A stretch of 64,000 nt of DNA from Bryum argenteum. Taxonomy: Eukaryota; Streptophyta; Bryopsida; Bryales; Bryaceae. Location: NCBI GenBank assembly GCA_037043015.1, contig CM073322.1, positions 20,223,601 to 20,287,600 of the forward strand. Reading direction: 5' to 3'. The stretch's first letter is position 1. Each line of letters opens with the position of its first letter. The notes below the pieces were generated by a model. The model saw nothing but the letters and a program-made list of their open reading frames with translations, ran no database searches and was not told where the DNA came from. Both the position numbers and the translations under genes were made by a program. This document shows, one piece after another, positions 44,036-55,964 of the stretch.

Positions 44036-44236
44036 TACATCCCATTGAAGTGCAGGTACATAACCGCAGTCCAAATGATTTTCCCTCTTGTGGCAGCTTC
44101 CCACTTGAGGAGAGGATGAGCATTATAAATTATAACAACGCCATCCCTGGCGTTATGTGTTTGCACCACTTCAAACAAGTGCCTGCCAGGTGCTACCTAG
44201 TACCTCCGAAATTTCTCTCGTACACCACTATTTTGT

Positions 44237-44252
44237 GGGGGGGGGGGGGGGG
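44237..44252. repeat. Homopolymer run of 16 G
   Basis: Sixteen consecutive G. Its length may be unreliable in the assembly. Confidence 0.9.
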
Positions 44253-44374
44253 CTTATACTCCCTACCGGCCGAGGCATACCTTTGACCGCACTATCTATA
44301 TGGGATACATGCCATTTCTATAAACATGGATGAATGCAGATGAATGCCATCCAAAGCTCTAGTAGGAATCCTTG

Positions 44375-45800
44375 GATTTGACATCCAGTTTTACAGTTTT
44401 CCGTCCAAAGATTCGTGCTTCATCCGACACAAAGACACTATCCTATTTTTCGCCTATGTGCACATTGAAAATACAGTTCGTGAAGCTCCCGCGTAGTATT
44501 GAATTTTTGATTAACTCCTCAATTTCTCGCACCATCACATCTTTTTGTCTCGGATGCGATTCTAGAGTTGTCCCCTGGCCTCCGGCAACCGATTGAGAAG
44601 TGGACGCGATTGTTTCTTGTTTACTTCGGTGCTTATTTTTGAACTTCTTGGACTTGATCGAGGCTTCCATTATCTTATTTAACTTTTTTAGATCAATATT
44701 CTCCCAAAATTCATCCTCATCAAGACTTTTGGGCATTAGAATATCCTCAATAGACAACCTGCAAAATACGAGCCAAATAAAAAAAATGCAGCTACATCCT
44801 TAAACCACTTTCTATAATGCAAAATATGCTTACCTCTGTAACTCCAGAAACATGTATACTTGGAGGAACTTGCGGAATTGTTGTGCATGCGATGCCTCCA
44901 ACTCTTTTTGGTAATGATACTCAAAAGTCAAAGGCTCCCCACTTATGCATGTTGTAAGGCTCCCGTGTTAAAGCCTGCGCTGCCTCCTGCTTTGCAAGAG
45001 TGTTGTAATTATACTTGGCGAGAGTTTTTCCATACTTACCTCAGAAAGTCTTTCCCTCCTTCATCTTTTCCAATTTGAAAGTCAGATACCAAAAGTCCGT
45101 GCAATGCAGATCCTCCTCGTACAAGAAACAATGTAATACAATAATATGCAAATCTCTTCTGAACTCCCAACGGATGACTTGCCAAATGATTAGGATGAGA
45201 AAGTACTTTACATTCTTGATCGAATGTGATGCAATCAACCTTCTTTCTCGGTTTGTTGCTTTGAACAAGGATGAGTTCTTATATTGAACGGCACCTCCTC
45301 AATTCCATTTGTAACAATCCTTTCATCTTGAGCATGGCACAAAATTCGATTGAAAGCCTGCAATATACTCATGATCGTTGCAGTAGGATAGTGTTCATCA
45401 CTCTCCTTGTTGAGCATAATAAAAAAATTATACAACATTGATCCAAATTCTTAAAGAGGAAGCTTCTCAATTGTGATAGAAGTATCCAATCCACAAAAAT
45501 TTCTCCAAGCATCAAAGCGGTTTCTCACCCATGTATCTGATCTCTTGCTTGGATTTTCTGAGTAACTTAACATCTTTTCCATTTTTCTGGATCACAATCA
45601 AAAAAATCCATTGCGAGACTTTCCGTCGCTACTACTGACTCCCGTATCAAGATCTACGAGAAAATTGTTTGAATTCAAAGTCGAATCTGATAACTCCCCA
45701 TTCGACACTTCAACAGTAGTAGAAGTTGAAAAATCAATCCCAATTCCAAAGATATGAAAGCCTTCTAGTGTTTCTTCATCGAACACCAAAGAGTTTCCAC
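44375..45800 (-). pseudogene. Spliced DUF3504/Crypton-like tyrosine recombinase gene, broken
   Basis: The minus strand shows a gene-like series. First comes an acidic leader (45800-45600). Next is a block (about 45577-45280) with SDTWVRNRFDAWRNF, YPTATIMSILQAFNRIL, the pattern of the N-terminal part of DUF3504/Crypton recombinases. Then comes FLVRGGSALHGL (about 45128-45093), like their LRGG-E-H-L arginine box, ending at a donor at 45040|45039. Another exon reads ...LTFEYHYQKELEASHAQQF and is joined by a GT-AG intron (44833-44759) in frame to LSIEDILMPKSLDEDEFW. An in-frame TAA (45453-45451) and a frame change near 45270-45200 break it. It would act by cutting and joining DNA. The family call is by eye; the splice structure is firm. 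Confidence 0.5.
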
Positions 45801-47339
45801 ACTAACGAGACTACTCTCCATCATTAGATCATCTCGAACTGACTGGGTTGCAGGTTAAGAGTTGGAGCTACTGCCTGTATGTCCTATGGAAAATGAATTT
45901 TCATTCAAGGATTCCTACTAGACGTTTGGATGAAATTCATCCACATCCATTCATTGACTTCAGCAGCATGTGGTTATGTAGTACCTACCTCACCACTCGG
46001 TAGGTACCGCCCCATCCATTATTTCTCATAACCACAGGCTCTCGACCATTACCTAGTCCGTAAACATCATCGACTATTACCTAGTCCGTAAACATCATCG
46101 ACTATTACCTAGTCCGTAAACATCATGTGACGAGGTTTTTTAATTGCTTGGAGACTTTTGCATCTTCTCGACGAATATGCACAACAGATCATCACAAAAC
46201 ATGTGCAACACCACAATTTCAATCGCCCATTTGTCGGTACTCTAATCACAGACAACAGATACTAGTAAAGCCAACCCAGAAACCATAAACAAACTCAAAT
46301 GAGGCCATTCACGGAGCCAAGTTTGACCAAACTTGGAAATGATAGGCTTGCTCCACAGCCTTCTTAAACTTGTGAACCTCAGCCGGGAAGAGAGTGAAAG
46401 TCCATCACCGTGGCCTAATGAAATAGAGGAGACTAAGAAGTTGTCGTTTACCGAAAGAGGTACCGTGTAAGCAATGTAAATATTATAAAGCGTCACTCGA
46501 TAACTCAAATGAAAATAATGCAAGTGCAAAGAACATCCACAAGGAAGGACAATAACAAATCCTTTAATAACATCCATTCACTAATCCAAAAAGCGATCTC
46601 TTCTAAACAGATTTGAGATCTAATTTGTATCAGAAATGAACAAATCAGATACGAGCTTTATTATAAACCTCAATAAAGCAGAACGTTCATCAGAGAGCAA
46701 GAAACTGTAAAAATTTCAGCAACAATAACACAGGGAAAACCATGAAGTAACTGATTCCGAAGCAACAATCAGCGTAAGGAGAAATCATCTTCTCGGAGAC
46801 TACAGGAATTTCGTTGGCGCACTTGACGTGCACTGCTACTCCTCTTCGGCATCGACGGGCCCATCCACGCTCTCGGAGCCGCACTGGTGCTCATCCACGC
46901 TCTCGGAGCCACACTGGTGCTCTCCGGGAATATTCCTCGACTCAACGCTCTGAGATGCTATGCGATGCTCGTTTGTTGGCATGGGCACAGGCTGCATGCA
47001 TGAGATACAACTTCAATTCGTCAGGTACGATTCAAAACTCAACCCGTGTGCCCCTGAAAATAACGCTGCACGATCAAGACTAGTTGCAATATATACATGT
47101 TTATGCATTATTTGAATGCCATAAATGATCTTCAAGATAGTGGGAATCTCACCCGTGGCATAACGAAACGAGGTCTGTTAGCAATTTCATCGGTAGCAGA
47201 CATCGCACTAGGAGCTCTGGCAGCAATTGTAACCGCGTTGTTGCTGCTCTCTTCCTCTCGCGGAGGAATTCTTGCTCTTACGGGCAGGAGCACAACGTTG
47301 GCACCACGAACGGTAGTCCAGAAATCAGGACGACATGGC
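45801..47339. other. Flank of the recombinase-like gene, no further gene called
   Basis: Contains the 28 bp triplicate listed separately and a 33 bp duplication near 46862-46921 (CGCTCTCGGAGCC...CTGGTGCTC). A 111-codon minus ORF (46242-46577) has no domain. Confidence 0.35.
46043..46126. repeat. 28 bp tandem repeat, three copies
   Basis: CGACTATTACCTAGTCCG followed by TAAACATCAT, at 46043, 46071 and 46099. The first copy has one substitution. Confidence 0.9.
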
Positions 47340-49330
47340 AATGGCGAAGCCGGCACTGGCACATCCGGCAATGGCAAAGCCGGTACTGGCAAAACCTACA
47401 AGACATCATTCAGTGTATCCGTCTATTTCAGGTTGCAGAGGTAGGGTAATACACGTTGAATTAAGGATTCCATGTAACTGCAAAGAAGCGAATACTTGTG
47501 ATACCCACCGGATCTGAGATGAAGTTTTGATCTGTATACTCAATGTTCTCATCTGCACTCAACATTGCGTGACGAGTTTTGTGGCTCTCCGACCCCATCC
47601 TTCTTCTATATAACACATGAAAAAAGATTCAAAGAATTAATAAACGAATCTTTGCCGGTAGTGCAAACAAGCACAGACAATAAGCCAAGTCAGTGTGAAG
47701 TGATATCACACTAAAGAAGGAATGGCCAAATGATATCTAAAAAATCACAATAGAAAAGCAATGTCAAACTAGTCCAAACAAATCACACTTGAGAAGAGCG
47801 GGCTAAATCAACTTACACGGGACTCTGGCTATGGCGAAATCAGTATGATATCAATGTTTTGCGACGTTCAGCAATGGGCAAACTAATCTATGGGGTTAGA
47901 GAAAAGTGCGCGTTGTAGAGGCAATGGCCAACTTAGCCTACGCGTGTTTGAGACAAGAAGCAAAGCAAGCGCCGCTTAGAGGCGATGGCCAAATGGGGGT
48001 GCTAGGGTTAGGGGCAATGGCCAAAAGTGCACGCGCGGGTTGTAGGCAATGGCGAAATGAGCCTGCATGGGTTACAGGCAATGGATATGCGCTTGAAAGG
48101 ATCAGGGTAAGAAAGCAATGTCCAAATCACGTACAGGGGTCGCAGTGTAGAAACAATGGCCTATTCAGCTCAGACATATCATGGTGTAAAAGAAATGATC
48201 AAATAAGCATGAAAGGGAATATGAAATAGAAATAATGAATAAAAGAACCTAAAATTATCTTAGTAAAGAGCAATAGTCAAGTCAACCTAATTGGCTAGAG
48301 TAGACAGTCCTAGTTAATGCTGCAAACTAGGAGAATCATAATTACAGTGATTGAGCGCGCGAAATGATTACAGTATAGAATTAATGGTCAAATCAGCCTA
48401 AATGATTACAGTAAATTAATAATGGCCAAATCAACCCAATTGCTAGAGTAAAGAATTCTAATTTGTAGCACAAATAAGCACAATTGATAAGCCAACTTAC
48501 TGGGAAATAATCATGTTAAGAAGCAATGGTGTTAGCGCATACAATTACAATGGCTATGCCAAATTAGACGAGAATACTTAGTGTAAAGAAGCTCAATTTC
48601 TGCTACGGCATTGATTTCGGAAAACAAAGAAAGGCAAACATGCTATGCCTTACATCAAAGAGGTAATGCGAGTTTAAGTAGCAATTGGTGTAAACCTCAA
48701 TTTACTCAAAATGGCATTGTTATGGACTTATGGTAAAACTAGTATATACCCGTGTCCTCCAAACACAAAAAGAATAAATATATATGATTAATATGTTAGT
48801 AAAGTCCTCCCCGTCCCGATGAGTGAGCTCTTTATAGGTAATCCTTAAAAATTCCCTCATTGATGGTCCCCTTGCTTTTCAAGATTTATAGCATGTCCTC
48901 CGTTACCTTCTTCTTGGTTCACCGTGCTTTGTAAGATTCATAGCATGTTCTCATTTCCCTCATTTCTAGTTCCTAGTCTTATGTTCTAGTTCTACATTCT
49001 CCATTTTTTTGCTATTGGTTCCGTATCTCTAAACTAATGTTTCTGGTTCCCATAAGTTGTAACTCGTTCCTTGTTCCATGTTCCCTATCCCACAACTCCC
49101 CTTCTTAGTTTCCATCATTCGTTCCCGCTTTCCATAATTTGTTTTCTAATTTCCATCATTTGTTCTTGGTTCTCACTATTTGTTCATACATGGTTTCTAT
49201 CCCTCTTTTCCGGTTCCTAGTTCCCCTCCGGTGTTCCCTAGATCTCCCGTTCACTTCCTTTGCCCTCATTTTCATGATCTATATTCCTTATCCCTTTGAC
49301 TCCTTATTATATTATTGAAATCTAATCAAC
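47340..49330. repeat. Composite repeat, copy 1 (blocks A and B)
   Basis: Block A (about 47340-48725) matches 58350-59630 and 60610-61840. Its middle is a degenerate ~30 bp minisatellite built on AGGCAATGGCCAAA with interspersed GCGNGGGTTA. Block B (48725-49330) is T/C-rich with repeated GTTCC/CATCATTTGTTC phrases and matches 55130-55720. No coding domain is visible. Block B ends next to TTAACCCCTAAG at 49333. Confidence 0.7.
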
Positions 49331-49336
49331 TCTTAA

Positions 49337-50529
49337 CCCCTAAGTTTCCTTGTGGACTCCCAGGCGTTTGTAACATATATATACATAGATTTTTTTTAGA
49401 ACTACAACCATAATATCTTGTATCTAAGCCTATTCTTAAAAAATTGACCGTTAGATATTTGTCATTTGTGAGATCATAACGTTCCAAGTTGCACCAAAAG
49501 TTTTCTTGGGCATTGCCCGAAATGCTTGGACTCAATGGTGCGAAGGGCAAGTTTATGATTGTCATCCCAAACATTTTGCTCATAATTTTTCCAAGTTGGT
49601 AACTAAGTTGAGCATGCAAAAATTAGAGTTCTCCCTTGTCCGCAAGGCAAAAACTAATTCTTCTTTATACGGCGAGGTCAAATATCCGCTTAGATGTGAG
49701 AAATTGGAAAACAAATAATTGCGGAATGGTACTTTTGAATCTGACAAAAACAAACGAAGGGGACACATCTTCATGAACATGAAAATCCGTGGTGAAAGTT
49801 TTTTTCAGAAAAGTTCAAATCTCAAATACTTGTGAATTTTCAAAGGAGAATCGTGGAAAATTAAATAAAAGCTTGCAAGGGCACCTGTGGAAGGTAGGCT
49901 CCCTTTGTCACAAGCATGGGTCCATCAGTTGTACCTCTACCCTCACAACATTGAACGAGGGAATTTTGTAATGATGGCATTGGACTCCAAGGTCATGCTA
50001 CCTCCTATGCCAAAGCTAGTCTTACTGCCCTACAAAGTCGGCCTACCATGTCGCCCTTGACATCTCAATGCTTCAGGCACCACGTCGCTCCCCACCATCG
50101 CGACCAACTACTCGTTAGCATGCTGAAACTTCATCCTTTTAAGCGGATGGAATGTAAAATTGCCATGGATGGATGACTGTTCCAAGGCCAACTTGCCTAA
50201 TTGTACCGGGAGGGTGTAGATGCGCAAAAAGGGTGTAAATGCGCAAAAATACGATCTAGAGCTGGTGGACTCCCAAAGTTGCATACAACACTGTGAGGTC
50301 AGTGCAATTATCTCTAAAATGACAATAGCTCCATTTGCAATGTGCTCCCATGTACTGCTTCACTACTTCAAACCTGCAAAATTACAAGGATACGATAAAT
50401 ATTGAGGTATTATATATTGTGTAAAAGTAAATTGAAATTGTCTATACCAATAAAAAGTTCCAGTATGGTCATTAAATGTTCAAATAAAATCACAAAGTGT
50501 CTTACAAGAGTAGGATGATGTACTCACAC
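49337..50529. other. Probable 3' flank of the piggyBac element
   Basis: Begins after TTAA (49333-49336) with CCCCTAAGTTTCC, a terminus like those of the TTAA elements. The stretch 49440-49620 matches inside 17800-18010. It lies downstream of the decayed piggyBac transposase, so it may be the 3' end of that element. A possible partner end (CCTCTAACTATCC, inverted) with TTAA lies at 54974-54977. Confidence 0.45.
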
Positions 50530-52545
50530 TCACGTGTTACGGCGACGGCGAAGATGTGATTCCGTGTGCCAATGTGCCCAACAATTCTCCTTGCAATAGG
50601 ATGTGCCCAAGCACATCCACAGATTTCCACACTTCTCACAAAATTGGTGTGAAAGACAGGTTTTGTAAACCACACATTTACAGCGTAGATTTGTGTGGGA
50701 AGGGTAGCATATCACTGGGCGCCGTAGGAGTTTGGGATATCATCAACTGACATGTTTGGTGACATATTCGGCGTAGATCAATCCGCCAAAAGTGCCTCAC
50801 AGAAAGCTATTTTGAATTGCAGGTGCGTCATAGGAGCCGAAGGATCACGGCGGCGGTTCAAGGTGGTAAAGATTTCGAGAAAAATGATATACATATTTAC
50901 CACACTGACATCCAAAAGGAAAAAGAAAATGCGATGCCACACATTGTGACTACGCACCTGAGTAGTGTACAATGCTTGCAGCTCATCAGTATGACGACGC
51001 CACGCATGTGTGTGGTGTAATCTACTAACATGTATTACGTCTAGATCGAATCACGCATGTGACTGTGCTTGCGACGTAATGTAGCCACTGGACGCTCACA
51101 TGGAGCCTAGATCGATTTACTGCTAATGGAGAGCAAGCAACACGGGCTTTTGTTCTTTCCACATGACATAGGAAATAGCCCCACTAGAGCGCATTCTCCA
51201 AGGTGTAGTGCCTTGTTCAACATTCTTGAATACAGATGGATTGCTGAAAGCTAAAGGCAATCCAATCTGGTTAGTACGTACCGTGCGGCCTGCATAAATG
51301 CCACGGGAAAGGAGAGTTTCATACAATGGCCAACATCTCTCAAGCCCTGAGCAAGGAGTCCATAACAACGTTATGAGCTAACGTGGCATCAATAGGAAGA
51401 CCCACGGGTCTAGCAAGATCTATTCTAGGTGGTGGAAGAGACAAAGCAACTTCTTTTCCATAGTATATTTTAAAACTCCAAACATATTAACAAACAAAAT
51501 CAACTAGGTATCAACATTTCAAACCCCATTTATGGGGTTTTTTTGGCATATATTTTTTAGTAGGTGAGTAAGTTCCTTTGTATGTGATCATCATTCATCT
51601 AGAGTAATGTGCCTTCAAAGATGCCAAGCAAGCTTACACTTGTCACGAATTGATTTAAGCAATCATCTTGTTTGAGCAATTTTATCATACATTGGATCAC
51701 CCTAGGAAATTCCTCTTAAATTAGTCAAGTGTAAGCATCTTTTCAAGTCCACAAACCTAGCCCTAGTGCATATACTTGATATGACAGGGCAATGGAAGAG
51801 AGAATATTACATTCAATAAGTAGTGTAATTAGGTTGAACTCTCAACCCTATGTAAATTGCTAAAGCCATAAAGGCTTGGAGTTCCAAGATTTTCAAAACC
51901 TCCCAATTTGCCTCTCCTCTAGTGTTACCTTCAATACCTAAAAGTTCACGGGCATATGGTTGGTTTCATTGACAATCGTGCTAAAAATGGTAGGAGTCCA
52001 AAACAATGCAAACAAATCCATGAATGAAGGCATTTTCAGGTAATTCTTTGTTGGACCTTTCCTACTTCCTATGAAAGGCTTAGGCAAAGGGTTGTCTATT
52101 CATATCATTCTATGTTTCATCCCTATGATCTCTCTTCTAGGATGATTGATTCTAATTAAACTCATTGTTTTCATCATCATACTCACTATCTGGTTCACTG
52201 CACATGTTAGGAATTTCTTCACTTAAGGTAACTATTTGCAAAAGAAGTATTATCTCCTTCACCATCTACAGCGAATGATCCCCAAGAAGGCCCAACCGGA
52301 ATCTTACCTCTTCTAACTTGATTGACTCTTGAGTCTGAAGCCCATAGATCGCTTCTCATTGGGCACAAATGGCGTGCCTCTACCTCAATCATCAACTTCT
52401 CTACCCCCTTCAGCCTAGTTGTCATGTCCCTGTGGAGCGGCACCCCATCATGTATGGTCAGTGCCAGCTTCAGGTGTTGTGTGACTTGTTGGGGCGTCTG
52501 CAGGTTCGAAGTCCATTTGAGCCAACCTTTGAAACTCCACCACAT
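50530..52545 (-). pseudogene. piggyBac-type transposase, decayed
   Basis: Cut-and-paste transposase of the TTAA-specific piggyBac/PGBD family. In minus-strand order: acidic leader (SEPDSEYDDENNEF, about 52205-52160); IVNETN (about 51970) then PYARELLG; LELQAFMALAIYIGL...PNYTTY (about 51880-51820); SLFHCPVISS and RARFVDLKRCLHLTN (51800-51735); DPMYDKIAQTR; TLDE near 51600, the first catalytic Asp region; YMPKKPHKWGLKC; FKIYYGKE; LSRGIYAGRTVRTNQIGLP (about 51320-51260); YTTHMRGV then DELQALYTTQVRSH; FFFLLDVSVVNMYIIF (about 50935-50885); and a C-terminal Cys-rich finger (CEKCGN...C...CKENCWAHWH, about 50645-50560). Many stops and indels occur. The region of the second Asp is lost and the RGVD Asp is replaced, so it is inactive. 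N-terminal limits are uncertain. Confidence 0.9.
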
Positions 52546-54260
52546 TCAAGTGAAGGCACAATGCCACGGTGCCCATTGACGCTCCATCTGCCTTTCATGC
52601 CACATCCGCACTCCGCGCCAGGCAGTGATCTCGTGGGCGTTGTCTCCTGTCCCGCTTGCCAAGCCCGAGGCATGCACTCTCTGGCTTATACACTTCCATC
52701 GTAATTTGGCGGACATTCCATCAAATGCTCTCATATTGTCATCGTCAAGATCTCTATACTTTGCATCTTCCAACGGTTGTTTGTAAAGGTCATAGAAATC
52801 GCTTCCAATTTCTGGATCTCTACTGCTACTAGGACCATTTCTTCTTACGGCGATCCTTATTTCCGTTTGGTGTTCACTAAATTGCAAGTGCTCTCCTGAT
52901 CGCTTTCTTCCTTTCTTCTTATCATAAGTGTGTGCTTCTTCTAATAGCTTTGGTAGCCACAGAATACCCTCCAAGCCTCCCCCTTTTGTAATGTCATGAT
53001 CAAAGTCTTTTCAATCCTCCTCACCGGGAGAGTAATGTACGCGAGGTTCTTAGGAAGATAGATGTTGCTCGTTGAAGTACACGTCCATCTCAGGGAGCAT
53101 GAGAAGTTGAACACAACAATCTAACTGGGGGAACTCAAGATTTTCTATGGATAAAACTTCTTCATTTTTTTGAGTTGTTGTTGGTGTGGGAGGATTTGGG
53201 ATCAAAGTAGGCTCACTTTGCAATCTGAAACTTCGCCGTACGGGGATGCCATCCAATTCCATTTCTGCACAAAAATCTAGAGAAGGTTATTGTGCTATTT
53301 TGTTTGAAGGTCACGACCTTTACAAAAAAAAGTTGATTATAAGGGAAAAGTGTTACAAGTTTCATCTACCCTTCCCGCTCTTGTGCGATCTGCGTTTTCG
53401 AGGAGACATCTTTTTTGTCCAGCAAACTGGCCTAACTATGCTTGTAAATTCTTTCCCAAAATCCTTTTGATCTACCCACCCTAGAATATGAGGAGTCTCC
53501 CTTTAGAAGTAGTGGCTGTAGATGTTTGCCTCTAGATTCTTAGGCGATGACCTACACTTCTTTCTAACAGAAAGGCTACAAAGATGTACAAGATCTAATA
53601 AGCAACCACTCTCTGAATTTGACATCGATGAAGGTTTTTTGATAATGCCCAACGATGCAATCAATTTGTGTGACTGGCTAGCTCTATGACTTGAATCTCT
53701 ACTGCAACGTTGTTGATAGTCATAGATATTGTTGACTTGTATCATACTGCAGATGCTTCGGCCAACAGCCAAGCTTGCGTGCCCTTGCTGAAGTGCTAGA
53801 CTCCTGTAGATTTAGGATGTTGATGTCCTTCTGCTGTTGTGAAATGTCAATGATGTCAAGGCTTGCAGCCACCGCTGCACCTCCGATCTTTAATGCGCTT
53901 GATTTGTGGTTGCATTCAACCATCCAAAGGCCTCCACCCACCGATTTGATGATGCGTCGATGGTCTTCTAATACCACTTATGAAGGCTGATGCCAATGAC
54001 CCAGATGATGCATATGATCCTCCAATGGACCGCACACTGCTACAAGATCGATCTCCTGAACTAGTCCACCGTCCTAGCACATTTGGAATGATCTTCCAAG
54101 TTCTACGCTCTTCTTGCAGAGCGCCGATCAACCGCCCTATCACAATGTGCACAACCTCGCTTGCATGTGTGAATTGATTCCACATTGTCTCTACAACTCT
54201 CACAATCTCCGCTGTAATACTTGGCTCATCTACTACACTCTTACGAGCAGAGTCGCTCAC
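52546..54260 (-). other. Unidentified coding-like segments upstream of the piggyBac gene
   Basis: Consecutive minus-strand open segments (54260-53916, 53977-53720, 53772-53503, 53262-53050, 52974-52546) have protein-like composition, for example VVETMWNQFTHASEVVHIVIG and GIPVRRSFRLQSEP, with a short basic MSPRKRRSHKSGKGR near 53420-53380. I recognise no family. They could be exons of a second gene carried by the piggyBac element, its 5' exons, or a decayed unrelated gene. Confidence 0.4.
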
Positions 54261-55129
54261 TACAAATAATTTCTGATTCGCTCATGGCGTATTGTAGACT
54301 TGATGATAGTATGCTCAATTTTGTAACAACTCATTAATTTGCTCAACCCTGTTGTGATCAGTAGTCACTACATCAAATCTAAGAGAGGTTGCACTGCAGT
54401 CATGGAAAGCCATTTTGGTGGCAATTGATTTCAACTATGTTTGTTACAAAGTTTTGAAAAGTCACTACATCAGGCAGTCATGGAAAGCCATTTTGGTAGA
54501 AATTGGTTTCAACTATGCTTTTTACAAAGTTTTCAAATTGAAGCCTTTGCCCAAAACTGCTCATAAAAATCTCCAACATTAAAAGGTCCAACATTGAGAA
54601 TGTGCATTGAAAGTAGTTAGGTGGCTAACCGCCTTGTTAGTAAAAGCTTTGGAATCATGAATTAGTCACTACTCCATCCGTGAACCACCTACCCCATGTC
54701 AAGTTTTATTGCTAATCTTTCCATCTCTCCATTCTCCAACCCCACGCTCGTTGGTGCAAAGCCCAGCCTGTGCTTCCCTTCCAACCCTTAAATCTAAAAT
54801 TTGCAAAATAAAATTCCAAAGTGCGAATTTCAACTTGCAATTTTTACAATAGCAACCTTCTATAGTAAGGCACTCACCCTCAAAAAATCTCCCAAGATTA
54901 TCAATATTTACTAGAAAACTAAGAGTGACAAAAACAACAAAAGACGGTTTCAGTTTTTAAGGATAGTTAGAGGTTAATAACAATCAAATACCACTTGTGG
55001 AAACTCTTTAAACCTTTAAAACTCATCAAATACCACTGTATATCTAACCAAATGATGATCACCATGACCATGAACATGACCATGCATGTATGCATTGCCA
55101 AGGCCAGACATACAAACCACTCATGTTTT
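54261..55129. other. AT-rich intergenic DNA
   Basis: A ~45 bp phrase (gcagtcatggaaagccattttgg...) is duplicated at about 54393 and 54475. A possible TTAA-element end lies at 54961-54977. No gene. Confidence 0.4.
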
Positions 55130-55925
55130 TCTATATAGAGAGATATACTCGTGTCTTCCAGACACAAAAAAAGAACAATATTTGCGTTATTTGTAAATAA
55201 GGTCTCCCTTGTTCCAATGCGTAAGCTCTTTATTTGGCGCTCTTCAAAAAGTACCCCCTGTTTCCGGTTCCCTTGTTGATAGTCTCCATGTTTTTAAGAT
55301 TTATAGGATGTCCTTTGTTCCCTTCTTCTACATGCCCTGTGCTTTTATAATTTATAGCATGTCCCATTCTCTATTTTTTTTGTTAATGGTTCCCCATCTC
55401 CGAACTCCTATTCCTAGTTCTCCATCCTCCAACTCCCCTTCTTAGTTTCAATCATTCGTTACCGGTTCCCCATCCCCCAACTCCCCTTCTTGGTTTCCAT
55501 CATTTTTCCTAATTCTCATCATTTCTAGTTTTCATTCTTTGTTCATTGTTCTCATCCTCTGTTCCCAATTCCTATCTTTTGTTCCTCATTCTTAGTTTCC
55601 TTTGCATAGCCCCTTGATCTCCCGTTGACTCCTTCTTTGCTCTCATTTTTATGTTCCATATTCCTTGTCCCTTTGACTTCTTGTAATATTATTAGAATTT
55701 AATAAACTCTTCATAACAATAAATCACCTGTTACAATAAACTTTTTAGGCAGGCTATAGCAGAGCCCATTAGCTTTTTTGCCACCTTTTTAGAATACTAT
55801 TTGGTAAGATTCGGCTTTTGAAGGGGCTACCAAGCTCTCTCATTGGCTCATGGACAATGGAAATTCACAAAAACGTATTATATTATAGTGTTGAGAGATG
55901 ATACCTTTTAGAGTGTTTGAATTGG

Positions 55926-55964
<39 letters not shown>

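Noticed and set aside
46242-46577. 111-codon minus-strand ORF
   Set aside because: No domain, no splice support and no relation to neighbours.
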